This document shows positions 8,842-17,409 of a stretch of 64,000 nucleotides of DNA, in pieces. How positions within the stretch are numbered: the stretch's first letter is position 1; the number at the start of each line of letters is the position of its first letter. The translations under genes were made by a program, and so were the position numbers. Below the pieces are notes generated by a model, which worked only from the letters and a program-made list of their open reading frames with translations, was not told the origin of the DNA and made no database searches. The stretch spans positions 1 through 64,000 of the forward strand of contig DETS01000011.1 in assembly GCA_002361735.1 (NCBI GenBank). The letters are read 5' to 3'. The DNA comes from Lachnospiraceae bacterium UBA3282. GTDB lineage: Bacteria; Bacillota; Clostridia; Lachnospirales; Lachnospiraceae.

Positions 8842-9690
8842 TCAGCCCCCGTTCGGATCCAGCGCATCCCGCAGGGCGTCGCCGATAAAATTAATTGCCA
8901 TAACAACTGTTATGATTACAAGTCCCGGCGGAATCCACAGCCACGGCTGCTTGGTAAGCACCGTCAGCGACTGTGCCCCGTTTAACATATTGCCCAGACT
9001 TGCCGTCGGCGGCTGCACTCCCTGTCCCAGAAAGCTTAACGCCGCCTCGTCCAGAATAGACAACGCCAGAACGGAAGTGGCGTAGATCAGAATCGGCGCG
9101 ACCGTATTCGGCAGTATCTCGGAAAAGAGAATATGACGCAGCGGCATCCCTGCCACGATGTTTCCCTTTACGAAATTCGTCTCACGCAGATTGAGCACAT
9201 TGCCCCGTACCAGCCGCGCTATGCCGGGCCAGTCCACAAACCCCAGAATCAAAATAATATTCCACAGTCCCGGTTTGAAAATAGCCGCCGCCACCAGCAC
9301 GAGCAGAATATACGGAAAGGACATGACCATATCGGTAAACCGCATGATCACCATATCCGCCACGCCGCCAAAATACCCGGCAATCAACCCAAGAATCACA
9401 CCGATCGCCGTAGATATCACCGTCGCCATCACACCCACCAGCAAAGAGATGCGTGTGGCGTACAGCAGTCTGCTCAAAACATCCCTGCCGATCTGATCCG
9501 TTCCAAGCCAAAATTCCCTGGACGGCGCGCTCGAAAAAGGTCCCGCCAGCTCATCCGGATCGTAGGGCGCAATCACCGGAGCAAGCAGAGCCGCCGCTAC
9601 AATAACGAACAGCACGAAAAGACTGACCGCCGCCAGATGATGCCGTCTGAAACGTCTGATAACCGTCTGCATATAGCTCTCGCTGTTCAT
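8842..9690 (-). CDS. oppC: Peptide ABC transporter permease (OppC/DppC type)
   Basis: Second membrane subunit of an oligo- or dipeptide importer. About 282 residues: one N-terminal membrane helix followed by the BPD_transp_1 domain with its EAA-like loop (LNLRETNFVKGNIVAGMPL region, about residues 165-190). I set the start at the ATG at 9690, which has GGAGG eight bases upstream; the open frame runs 57 codons further into oppB, but that extension has no membrane-protein character. Eleven bases separate it from oppB. Confidence 0.92.
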   Translation of the reverse strand: MNSESYMQTVIRRFRRHHLAAVSLFVLFVIVAAALLAPVIAPYDPDELAGPFSSAPSREFWLGTDQIGRDVLSRLLYATRISLLVGVMATVISTAIGVILGLIAGYFGGVADMVIMRFTDMVMSFPYILLVLVAAAIFKPGLWNIILILGFVDWPGIARLVRGNVLNLRETNFVKGNIVAGMPLRHILFSEILPNTVAPILIYATSVLALSILDEAALSFLGQGVQPPTASLGNMLNGAQSLTVLTKQPWLWIPPGLVIITVVMAINFIGDALRDALDPNGG

Positions 9691-9701
9691 GTCGCTTCCT
9701 C

Positions 9702-10649
9702 CTAATCCAACTGAATGGTGGGATCCACCAGCGCATAAAGAATGTCCGTCACCAGATTGGCAGCAAGCACTACGACCGCCGACAAAAGACACACGCCCAT
9801 AATCACAGGGTAATCCCTGTTGCTGATAGCGCTCATCGTCATCAGTCCCAGGCCCGGCCAAGAGAAAATCTGTTCAATAATGACTGCCCCGCCGAACAGG
9901 ACCGGTATCTCCATCCCGATCACCGTGATGATCGGCACCAGCGCATTGCGGAGCGCATGCTTATTGATGGTCCGGAAGCGGCCGATGCCCTTTGCCTTCG
10001 CCGTCCGCAGATAATCCTGCTGCAGGATTTCCAACATGGCGCTTCTGATATAGCGGATATTGCTTCCCGCCATAGAAAAGGACAGCACCGCCACCGGCAT
10101 CACCATATGCTTTGCCACATCCCCCACGCCGCTCTGTGTGCCGAGCGTCGTCATTCCGCCGGAAGGAAGCCAACCCAGGCGCACCGTAAAGAGATAGATC
10201 AGCAAAAGCGACAGAAAAAAGCCCGGCACGCTGCTTCCGAGAAACGATGCCGTCACCACCGCGTAATCCCCCTTGGAATACTGATGAATCGCACTGTATA
10301 TGCCCGCCGGCACCGCCATCAGGAGACTGACGATCAAAGATACTCCCATCAAAAGAAGAGTCGGTCCGATATGGCTTCCAATCATGGAGCTGACCGACTG
10401 ATACGATTTCATGGAGTAGCCCAGATTTCCGTGCAAAAGCTGTCCCAACCAGACAAAATACTGTATATAGACAGGCTGATCCAGCCCCAGCGCTATCTTT
10501 TTAGCCTCCACTGCCGCCTCCGATACACGGGGACCCTGAAGCATCTGCAGCGGACTGCCCGCGAGACACATGATCGCGTAATCTATGATCGTGATGCCGA
10601 TCAGCACAGGAATGGCTACCAGAAAACGTTTCAAGATATACTTACCCAT
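9702..10649 (-). CDS. oppB: Peptide ABC transporter permease (OppB/DppB type)
   Basis: First membrane subunit of the importer, about 315 residues. It has the family's N-terminal helix (LKRFLVAIPVLIGITIIDYAI) and the conserved permease loop YLRTAKAKG near residue 215. The start at 10649 has GGAGG nine bases upstream, and its ATG overlaps the TAA of the upstream ATPase gene (ATGGGTAA), indicating translational coupling. Confidence 0.92.
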   Translation of the reverse strand: MGKYILKRFLVAIPVLIGITIIDYAIMCLAGSPLQMLQGPRVSEAAVEAKKIALGLDQPVYIQYFVWLGQLLHGNLGYSMKSYQSVSSMIGSHIGPTLLLMGVSLIVSLLMAVPAGIYSAIHQYSKGDYAVVTASFLGSSVPGFFLSLLLIYLFTVRLGWLPSGGMTTLGTQSGVGDVAKHMVMPVAVLSFSMAGSNIRYIRSAMLEILQQDYLRTAKAKGIGRFRTINKHALRNALVPIITVIGMEIPVLFGGAVIIEQIFSWPGLGLMTMSAISNRDYPVIMGVCLLSAVVVLAANLVTDILYALVDPTIQLD

Positions 10650-11700
10650 GCTTCGGTTCCTCCAATTCCGCCAGCGCCACCGGACATGCCGCCATATGTT
10701 CCGGTGCCGTTTCCCCATCCTGTCCGCCGGTCTCCGCCTTCTTCCGCGGTGCTATGCCGCACAGCGCAGGGGTCTCTTTCCTGCACTGTTCTACCGCATA
10801 AGGACATCTCGGATGAAACCGGCACCCCACAGGCGGGTTGGTACTGTTTCCGATTTCTCCCTGCAGCAGTTTGTGCTCCGTTTTCCGCTCTCCCGGATCG
10901 GGAACCGGCACCGCCTCCAAAAGCGCTTTGGTATAAGGATGCACCGGATGCCGGAAAACCTCTGCCGCCGGCCCGTATTCCACGATCTTACCCAGATACA
11001 TCACTGCAATGCGGCTGCTTACATAGTGGACCGCTCCCAATCCATGTCCTACAAAGAGAAGCGTCAATCCCAACTCCTTTTGCAGCTCTTTTAACAGATT
11101 CAGGATCTGCGCCTGAATGGAGACATCAAGCGCGCTGACCGGCTCATCGCACACAATAAACTCCGGGTTCAGGGACAGCGCCTTTGCAATGCCGATCCTC
11201 TGCCTCTGCCCGCCGGAAAACTCATGAGGATATCTTCCCAGAGTCGTTTTCGGCAAACCCACCATATCCAGAATTTTCAAAATGTCACGCTCCACATTCG
11301 CCTTGTCTGAAATATGATGGTATAACATAGGCTGTGCCAGTATGTCATAAATATGTTTTCTCGGATTCAGGGAAGAATAGGGGTCCTGAAACACCATCTG
11401 CAGTTTGGTGCGGACACGCCGCATTTCTTTTTGATTTCGATACAAAGCGTCCAGATTATCGTTTCGATACCATATGTTCCCCGCCGTCGGCCGCTCCAGT
11501 CCTACGAGCTGCCTCCCGATCGTCGATTTCCCGCAGCCGGACTCGCCCACCAGCCCCAGCGTTTCTCCTTCATAAATCTCAAAGCTTACACCGTCCACCG
11601 CTTTGACATATCCGCCGGTCTGCATAATGATCCCGCCTCCGGACGGATAATATTTCTTCATATCCTCCACCCGGATCAGCGGCATTTTCTTTTCATCCAA
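10642..11700 (-). CDS. oppF: Peptide ABC transporter ATPase (OppF/DppF type)
   Basis: One of two ATPases driving the importer, 352 residues. Walker A is GESGCGKSTIG, the ABC signature FSGGQRQRIGIAKAL and Walker B FIVCDEPVSALD. A C-terminal oligopeptide-ABC domain contains the Cys-rich CRFHPRCPYAVEQC. The likely start is TTG at 11700, preceded by GGGAGG at eight bases and overlapping the OppD stop; an ATG at 11685 is the alternative. Confidence 0.92.
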   Translation of the reverse strand: MDEKKMPLIRVEDMKKYYPSGGGIIMQTGGYVKAVDGVSFEIYEGETLGLVGESGCGKSTIGRQLVGLERPTAGNIWYRNDNLDALYRNQKEMRRVRTKLQMVFQDPYSSLNPRKHIYDILAQPMLYHHISDKANVERDILKILDMVGLPKTTLGRYPHEFSGGQRQRIGIAKALSLNPEFIVCDEPVSALDVSIQAQILNLLKELQKELGLTLLFVGHGLGAVHYVSSRIAVMYLGKIVEYGPAAEVFRHPVHPYTKALLEAVPVPDPGERKTEHKLLQGEIGNSTNPPVGCRFHPRCPYAVEQCRKETPALCGIAPRKKAETGGQDGETAPEHMAACPVALAELEEPKHG

Positions 11701-12703
11701 CCTGCCTTCCTCCCAAACGCTGCTCCTGTCCGCCGTATTTCTCCGCCGCCACGCTGCATCTGACCTTATGCCTTTCTCCTAAGGAACAAACTGCCTGTGG
11801 TTTCCTGCACGCCTCCCCGCGGCAGGGACAGCGGTCCGCAAACCGGCATCCGGTGATATTGTCATAATTATCAGGCACAATTCCCGGTATCGCCCGCAGG
11901 AAACGGTCCTCTTTATCCCGGATGGTCGGCACCGTGTCCAAGAGTGCCTGCGTATACGGGTGCATCGGGTGGCAAAACAGTTCTTCCACCGGCGCTTCCT
12001 CTACGATCTGCCCCGCGTACATTACGATCACCCAGTCTGCCGCATTCGCCACCAGCCCGATATCATGCGTGATCAGGATCACCGACATCTCTTTCTCTCT
12101 CCGCAGCTGTTCCAGAAGCTTCATGATCTGCGCCTGTATGGTCACATCCAAAGCCGTGGTCGGCTCGTCGGCAATCAAAAGCCGCGGATTACAGGAAAGC
12201 GCCATGGCAATCATCACTCTCTGCCGCATACCGCCGGAAAGCATGTGCGGATACTTCTTCATCACTTTCTCCGGTTCCGGCATACCCACCTGTGTCAGAA
12301 GCGAGACGGCGCGCATACGCGCTTCCTTCTTATTCAGGTGCATGTGGATCCTGATACTCTCCGTAATCTGGTTCCCCACAGTAAAGACCGGATTCAGCGA
12401 GGTCAGGGGATCCTGGAAAATCATGGTCATCTCATCGCCCCTGATCCGATCCATTTCCTTCTCCGTCATCGAAAGAAGATTCTTACCGTCAAAGAGGACA
12501 GAGCCGTCAGTGACCGCTCCGCCCTTCCCTAATAGTCCCATAATAGACAGCGAGGTAACGCTCTTTCCGCAGCCGGACTCACCCACAATGCAGACCACTT
12601 CGCCCTGATCTACATGAAAGCTGATATGATCCACACTGGTATTTTTTCCGTAATCTCCCGAAAAAACTGTTGTCAGGTCTTTAATTTCCAATAAATGTGA
12701 CAC
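11693..12703 (-). CDS. oppD: Peptide ABC transporter ATPase (OppD/DppD type)
   Basis: Partner ATPase of the importer, 336 residues. Walker A GESGCGKSVTS, signature LSGGMRQRVMIAMAL, Walker B LLIADEPTTALD. The C-terminal CRFADRCPCRGEACRK cluster resembles the iron-sulfur-type cysteine motif of Dpp/Opp ATPases. GTG start at 12703 with GGGAGG about eight bases upstream. The gene follows the binding-protein gene by 27 bases. Confidence 0.92.
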   Translation of the reverse strand: MSHLLEIKDLTTVFSGDYGKNTSVDHISFHVDQGEVVCIVGESGCGKSVTSLSIMGLLGKGGAVTDGSVLFDGKNLLSMTEKEMDRIRGDEMTMIFQDPLTSLNPVFTVGNQITESIRIHMHLNKKEARMRAVSLLTQVGMPEPEKVMKKYPHMLSGGMRQRVMIAMALSCNPRLLIADEPTTALDVTIQAQIMKLLEQLRREKEMSVILITHDIGLVANAADWVIVMYAGQIVEEAPVEELFCHPMHPYTQALLDTVPTIRDKEDRFLRAIPGIVPDNYDNITGCRFADRCPCRGEACRKPQAVCSLGERHKVRCSVAAEKYGGQEQRLGGRQVG

Positions 12704-12730
12704 GACACAACCTCCCTGTCAAACTTCATT

Positions 12731-14431
12731 CTATTCTGCGACATCCCAGTTCTGCACATCATTGAAGAAGCCGTACACACTGGGTTCCGCTCCCTGGACG
12801 CGCTTGCTCACGGCGCCCTGCGGGCTTATTACATAAACGGAGAACATGGCGGCATCCTCCTGCATCTTTTTATCAACCACGGAATAGAACTCTTTGATCT
12901 GACCGATGTCGCTGGTGTTCTGTGTCCCCTCCAGCGCCGCGGCGACCTCGTCATCCGAATAGCCGGTCCAGCTTCCCTCACCGCCAAGCAGCCATGCCAC
13001 ATCCGGATACGGGTCGACCGGCGCATAAGTATACTGCACGGCCATCACATCATAATCCATAGTCCCCGCCACCGTCATAAGCGTCGCCAGGTCCACCGTG
13101 GTAATCTCCGTCTTGATACCAACCGCCTCCCACTGAGCTGCGATTACCTGTACGCCGTTCACAAATGTACTGTCTCCGGAATTGATATAGAAACGGATCG
13201 TCTTGCTGCCGTCCCATCCCGCTTCCGCCAAAAGCTCCTTCGCCTTCTCCGGATTATATTCCAAAGGCACCACCTTGTCATCGTAGAAAGGGCTCGCCGA
13301 GGACAAGAATCCGTCCACCACCTCGCCATGACCCTTTAAAAGCTGCTCTACAAGCTGCTTCCTGTCTATGGCGTAAATCATAGCCTGACGCACTCTGGCA
13401 TCCGGCACGTTCGCCGTCTGGATAAACGCCGACTGATTGGTCACGGGAGAGCCGTAAACCACATTCACGTTTTCCAACGCCTCCACGCTCTCGTAATCTT
13501 CCTGCGGAATGACCGACATGGTATGCTGCGTGATGTCGATCTCGCCCGACTGCAGACCCGCATAAAGCTGGCTGCCGTCCACGATCCGGATATTCAGCTT
13601 ATCGATCTTGGGCGCGCCTTTCCAGTAATCGCGGTTCGCCTCATAAGAAATGTAGTGGTCAGGATCATAGGCGGTAAGAAAATAAGGGCCGCTTATGACA
13701 TCCGGCTTGTTGAACCAGTCGTTGGAGGTAAGTTCGCTCTCCGCAAACTTTTCAATCACATGTTTTGGCAGAATATGCAGATATCTGCCATAGCTGTTCT
13801 GGAAAGTGGTTAAAGCCATGGGATTCTTTGCCGTAAATTCAATGGTCTTATCATCGATCACCTTCAGACCCTTCATGGAAGAAGCGCCTTCCTCCACAAA
13901 TCCCGTCTCGTCGTCCGTTCCCTCAAAAGCATACAGAAGCAGCGTCGTATTTCCTACCAGCGGGCTGGCATAGCGCAATACCGAATACTCCACATCATAT
14001 GCCGTAACCGGCGTACCGTCTGACCATGCTGCCTTGTCATCCACATGCACCGTAAAGTGAATGTTATCCTCCGTTGTAATGGAATCCGCAAGCATTCCCT
14101 GAAAATTCAGGTCCTTGTCAAGCTCCATCAGCGGTAAAAACATCAGATCCAATGCGTATTTGTTGATCTCCGTCTGATCGATGGCAAAGGGATTTACCCC
14201 GCCAAGGCTGTCGGTCACGCCAATGTTGATAATCTTGCCTCCCGCTTCAGCCGCCCCCGGCGCCGCCGACTGCTCATCCTGATCCGCAGACTGCGTATCC
14301 TGCGCCACATTCTCCGTCTCCGCGCCATTGTCAACCGTTCCCGCATTCCCATTGCCGCCGCATGCCGTAACCGAAGCAAGCATCAGGAACGTCAAAAACA
14401 GGCAGAGCCATCTTCTCGATAATTTTTTCAT
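12731..14431 (-). CDS. Peptide-binding lipoprotein (SBP family 5)
   Basis: Extracellular receptor of the Opp-type importer, 566 residues. It has a lipoprotein signal peptide with the lipobox ASVTACGG, with the Cys near residue 24, then a Gln/Glu/Ala-rich linker. The two-lobed SBP_bac_5 domain starts near residue 65 (IINIGVTDSLGGVNPF). It is the first gene of the operon, from a consensus SigA promoter. The ligand is not readable; the M20 hydrolase at the operon end suggests short peptides or acylated amino acids (inference). Confidence 0.92.
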   Translation of the reverse strand: MKKLSRRWLCLFLTFLMLASVTACGGNGNAGTVDNGAETENVAQDTQSADQDEQSAAPGAAEAGGKIINIGVTDSLGGVNPFAIDQTEINKYALDLMFLPLMELDKDLNFQGMLADSITTEDNIHFTVHVDDKAAWSDGTPVTAYDVEYSVLRYASPLVGNTTLLLYAFEGTDDETGFVEEGASSMKGLKVIDDKTIEFTAKNPMALTTFQNSYGRYLHILPKHVIEKFAESELTSNDWFNKPDVISGPYFLTAYDPDHYISYEANRDYWKGAPKIDKLNIRIVDGSQLYAGLQSGEIDITQHTMSVIPQEDYESVEALENVNVVYGSPVTNQSAFIQTANVPDARVRQAMIYAIDRKQLVEQLLKGHGEVVDGFLSSASPFYDDKVVPLEYNPEKAKELLAEAGWDGSKTIRFYINSGDSTFVNGVQVIAAQWEAVGIKTEITTVDLATLMTVAGTMDYDVMAVQYTYAPVDPYPDVAWLLGGEGSWTGYSDDEVAAALEGTQNTSDIGQIKEFYSVVDKKMQEDAAMFSVYVISPQGAVSKRVQGAEPSVYGFFNDVQNWDVAE

Positions 14432-14485
14432 AACTTCCTCCTCCGTTTCTTTTCCTACTTATTAAATAGGATAAATATGAAATGA

Positions 14486-14514
14486 ATTATACTGCCCTTC
14501 ACCCAACCTGTCAA
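14486..14514 (-). promoter_or_regulatory. Consensus SigA promoter of the peptide-transporter operon
   Basis: TTGACA (14509-14514) and TATAAT (14486-14491) match the consensus exactly and are 17 bases apart, about 55 bases before the binding-protein start. This predicts strong expression unless a repressor acts. The 282-base gap to the divergent C39-like gene holds only the two promoters. Confidence 0.85.
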
Positions 14515-14568
14515 GCATTTTCTGAATTATATACAATCCGCCTTTAATTGACTTAGTATACCATATCC

Positions 14569-14597
14569 TTGACAAAAAAAACAATGCGATGTATATT
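14569..14597 (+). promoter_or_regulatory. SigA-type promoter of the C39-like gene
   Basis: TTGACA (14569-14574), 17 bases, TATATT (14592-14597). The untranslated leader would be about 110 bases. The two divergent -35 boxes are 54 bases apart, so one regulator could affect both genes. Confidence 0.65.
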
Positions 14598-14713
14598 TTC
14601 TGTAGTTATTCCAATGGCAGGAATATCCGACGATATAAAATTATGCAAACTGTACAACCTGACCATCGCATTATTCTGCTTTGCATAGATTCATTTGCTG
14701 AGAGGACAAACAC

Positions 14714-15355
14714 ATGAAGAATCTACTGAATTATCAGTCCAGCGAATATGACTGCGGACCGGTATCCCTGACCAACGCAATCCGCTATCTGTTTGAGCGG
14801 GAAATCATCTATCCCGATATCATCAAATACATTATGCTTTATTGTCTGGATTCCTATAATGAAGAGGGAGAAGTGGGCAAGAGCGGCACCTCCGCGTCAG
14901 CCATGATGTTTTTGAGCAATTGGCTGAATCAATTCGGACAGATGAAAAACTTTCCGATTTCCTGCGAGTTTCTCTCCGGTGAGGACGTGTATCTGGCACA
15001 GAACAGCAGAATTATCGGTGCACTGCAGCAGGGCGGCGTCGTGGTTTTGCGGCTCTTTCTGGATGTAGGGCATTACGTACTCCTCACCGGTATCAAAGAG
15101 GAAAAGATTTATCTCTTTGACCCCTATTACGAAGATGCCAATGATCCGAACCTGGATCAGGAATATTTAAGCGATGAGATCACATTCATTACCGACCAGC
15201 CCAAATACGCCAACCGCGCTGTCTCCATACAGCGCTTAAACCGTCTGACCGAAGGATATTATGAAATGGGTCCCTATAACATCCGGGAAGCCGTCATCCT
15301 GTATAATCGGGATACCCGGCTCTCATCGGAACGCACGATCGATTATTTTATTTAA
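14714..15355 (+). CDS. C39-like cysteine peptidase homologue, cytoplasmic
   Basis: A 213-residue protein with no signal peptide or membrane helix. It has the papain-like C39 pattern: YDCGPVSLTNAI with the presumed catalytic Cys near residue 14, GHYVLLTG with the His near residue 122, and YLFDPYY with the Asp near residue 137. C39 domains normally cut double-glycine leaders inside bacteriocin exporters, but here the domain stands alone without an ABC transporter. It could be a peptidase, a transglutaminase-like enzyme or an inactive relative. It is divergent from the peptide importer and convergent with tsf. Start: ATG with GAGAGG upstream. Function is not assigned. Confidence 0.65.
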   Translation: MKNLLNYQSSEYDCGPVSLTNAIRYLFEREIIYPDIIKYIMLYCLDSYNEEGEVGKSGTSASAMMFLSNWLNQFGQMKNFPISCEFLSGEDVYLAQNSRIIGALQQGGVVVLRLFLDVGHYVLLTGIKEEKIYLFDPYYEDANDPNLDQEYLSDEITFITDQPKYANRAVSIQRLNRLTEGYYEMGPYNIREAVILYNRDTRLSSERTIDYFI

Positions 15356-15394
15356 AAATCAGCACAGAGTGTCTTTTTCTATTTAGGACTGAAA

Positions 15395-15457
15395 GAACGG
15401 CTCTGAAATCTCATAATCACCTAAAAATGCGTGATTACAAGACTTTCAGAGCCGTTC
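15395..15457. terminator. Large hairpin between convergent C39-like gene and tsf
   Basis: Arms 15395-15408 and 15444-15457 pair perfectly over 14 bp; inside, 15414-15420 and 15431-15437 pair over 7 bp around a 10-base loop. No strong T run follows on either strand, so it may be a Rho-independent terminator of weak type working both ways, or an mRNA 3'-end barrier. The right arm includes the last bases of a tsf-tail repeat copy. Confidence 0.5.
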
Positions 15458-15590
15458 ATCCGCTTTGCCAACTTCCTGAAGAAGTGGCTTCACATTTTTC
15501 TTAGCCGTTCATCTGCTTTGCCAACTTCCTGGAGGAAGTGGCTTTCACATCTCTATTAGCCGTTCATCTGCTTTGCCACTTCCTCCGCAA
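15451..15590 (-). repeat. Tandem repeat of the tsf 3' end (53-55-base unit, about 2.5 copies)
   Basis: The sequence gccgttcatctgctttgcc, which encodes the last codons of EF-Ts on the minus strand, recurs starting at 15451, 15504 and 15559. The two downstream copies have one extra T (GAAGTTGGC versus GAAGTGGC in tsf); the first also has a C for T (atccgc). The copy at 15504 keeps the TAA. Junctions between units form small hairpins (GCCACTTCCT/AGGAAGTTGGC). This is a local duplication extending past the stop codon. Confidence 0.85.
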
Positions 15591-16626
15591 AGTTCTCTGA
15601 CTTCTTCTCCATACCCTCGCCAACTTCAAAACGAACAATCTTTTCAACAACGATTGCTTTATTGACAGAAGCAAGGTATGCCGCAACAGTCTGCTTTCCA
15701 TCCTCAGCCCTTACATAAGTCTGGTCAAGTAAGCAGATTTCTTTTAAGTGCTTTGAAACACGTCCATCCACCAAGCCGGTAAAAATCTTATTTCCGGAAA
15801 TCGCTTCCTTATCCTCAAGTGCAAGACCCGCAAGCTGCGCTGCCGCTTCCTTAGAGAGGAAATTAGGCAAATAGTTCATGTTGCTCTTCTTCTCGTTATA
15901 AATTGCAACATCTTCCTCGCTCCATACACCCGAAACAGCCTTATCAATAAGTCCCTGTAAAATAGGCTTAGGAAGTGAGAACGGGTCGTTTAACGAACTT
16001 TCCAGTGTAATTTCTCTTAACTTGGCAAGTTCCTCTGCGGAAATATCATTTCTTGAGATATACTTGGGACTCATAGCCGCAATCTGCATAGCCAAATTGG
16101 TAAGCGCCGTCTTTGCTTCGTCAGACGCATCACCATTTGCTGCTACAAGGACACCGATTTTTCCGCCTGCATGGATATAAGAAGCAACGCAATCTGCGGA
16201 AACGCTCTCAAATCTTCTGATCGAAAGCTTTTCGCCGATTGTCAACGTTTTTTCGTTTAATTCTTCCTTCATTCCAAGAAGTTCGGTGACATCCTCACCA
16301 TCACCGGCCTTTTCAATGCCTGACGCAAGCGCCTTATCGGCAACTGCCTGTACAAATGTCTGGAACACTTCGTTCTTTGCAACGAAGTCTGTCTCGGAAT
16401 TAACCTCTACGACTGCAGCCCTATTTCCATTGACAGCAATCCGACAGATGCCTTCAGCCGCAATACGGCTTGCTTTTTTCTCAGCCTTTGCTGCACCGCT
16501 TTTTCTTAATACTTCAACTGCTTCATCAAGATTACCGTCCGTCTCGGTAAGCGCTTTTTTACATTCCATCATACCCGCGCCGGTCATCTCTCTTAACTCT
16601 TTTACCATTGCTGCTGTAATAGCCAT
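15556..16626 (-). CDS. tsf: Elongation factor Ts, extended form
   Basis: Nucleotide exchange factor for EF-Tu. The N-terminal UBA-like domain (MAITAAMVKELREMTGAGMM) and the core VNSETDFVAKNE (about residues 75-87) are canonical. At 356 residues it is longer than the roughly 280-310 usual for bacteria. The extra 50-60 residues lie between about 220 and 285, where the core would normally pass from the dimerisation region into the VEGR-type segment; that segment appears here as GLVDGRVSKHLKE. In two sampled 60-base rows I counted 27-28 G+C, versus 36-37 in rpsB. ATG with AGGAGG upstream; rpsB lies 36 bases before it. Confidence 0.93.
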   Translation of the reverse strand: MAITAAMVKELREMTGAGMMECKKALTETDGNLDEAVEVLRKSGAAKAEKKASRIAAEGICRIAVNGNRAAVVEVNSETDFVAKNEVFQTFVQAVADKALASGIEKAGDGEDVTELLGMKEELNEKTLTIGEKLSIRRFESVSADCVASYIHAGGKIGVLVAANGDASDEAKTALTNLAMQIAAMSPKYISRNDISAEELAKLREITLESSLNDPFSLPKPILQGLIDKAVSGVWSEEDVAIYNEKKSNMNYLPNFLSKEAAAQLAGLALEDKEAISGNKIFTGLVDGRVSKHLKEICLLDQTYVRAEDGKQTVAAYLASVNKAIVVEKIVRFEVGEGMEKKSENFAEEVAKQMNG

Positions 16627-16662
16627 CTATTTTTCCTCCTGAATTATCTTCCATTACATAGT

Positions 16663-17409
16663 TTATTCCGTCTCGGTCTCCTCAACCTTTTCCGCCTCGG
16701 CTTCCTCTGCATAGCTGTCAGCCTCCGCGCCCTGGTTTGCCTCGACTACCGCGTCAGCCATCTTGGATACGATCAGCTTCACCGCGCGGATCGCGTCGTC
16801 GTTGCCGGGGATGATATAGTCAAGTTCCTCGGGATCACAGTTCGTATCACCGATACCGATCAGGGTAATGCCCAGATTGTGCGCCTCCTGCACGCAGATG
16901 CGCTCCTTCTTGGGGTCTACCACAAAGATACAGTCAGGAATCCTTTTCATTTCCTTGATGCCGCCCAGGTTCTTTTCCAGCTTCTCCCATTCCTTTTTGA
17001 TCTGGATGACTTCCTTCTTGGGAAGTACCTCGAATGTTCCGTCCTCGCTCATTCTCTCGATTGCCTTCAGTCTCTCAACGCGGGACTGAATGGTCTTAAA
17101 GTTGGTGAGCATACCGCCCAGCCATCTCTCATTGACATAGTACATACCGCAGCGCTCCGCCTCGGTCTTGACCGCGTCCTGCGCCTGCTTCTTAGTGCCT
17201 ACAAAGAGGATCGTGCCGCCCTGCGCCACCACGTCGAATACTGCCTTATAAGCCTCGTCCACCTTGCCCACGGACTTCTGCAGGTCAATGATGTGGATGC
17301 CGTTTCTCTCTGTGAAGATGTAGGGAGCCATCTTAGGGTTCCATCTTCTGGTCTGGTGTCCAAAGTGAACGCCTGCCTCCAGTAACTGTTTCATTGAAAT
17401 AACGCTCAT
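16663..17409 (-). CDS. rpsB: 30S ribosomal protein S2
   Basis: Small-subunit protein that binds late in 30S assembly. The 248 residues contain the S2 signatures [15 protein letters not shown] (about residues 13-27) and [24 protein letters not shown]. It ends in an acidic Glu-rich tail of about 25 residues, common in Firmicutes. ATG with GGAGGG upstream. It is preceded by a structured leader and its own promoter, and followed by tsf. Confidence 0.98.
   Translation of the reverse strand: MSVISMKQLLEAGVHFGHQTRRWNPKMAPYIFTERNGIHIIDLQKSVGKVDEAYKAVFDVVAQGGTILFVGTKKQAQDAVKTEAERCGMYYVNERWLGGMLTNFKTIQSRVERLKAIERMSEDGTFEVLPKKEVIQIKKEWEKLEKNLGGIKEMKRIPDCIFVVDPKKERICVQEAHNLGITLIGIGDTNCDPEELDYIIPGNDDAIRAVKLIVSKMADAVVEANQGAEADSYAEEAEAEKVEETETE

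Noticed and set aside
9691..9861. The 57-codon N-terminal extension of the oppC frame
   Set aside because: It overlaps oppB, has no membrane-protein pattern and no ribosome site; GGAGG precedes the ATG at 9690.
15451..15558. CRISPR-like interpretation of the tsf-tail repeats
   Set aside because: Only two and a half units, no unique spacers and the units encode the tsf tail.
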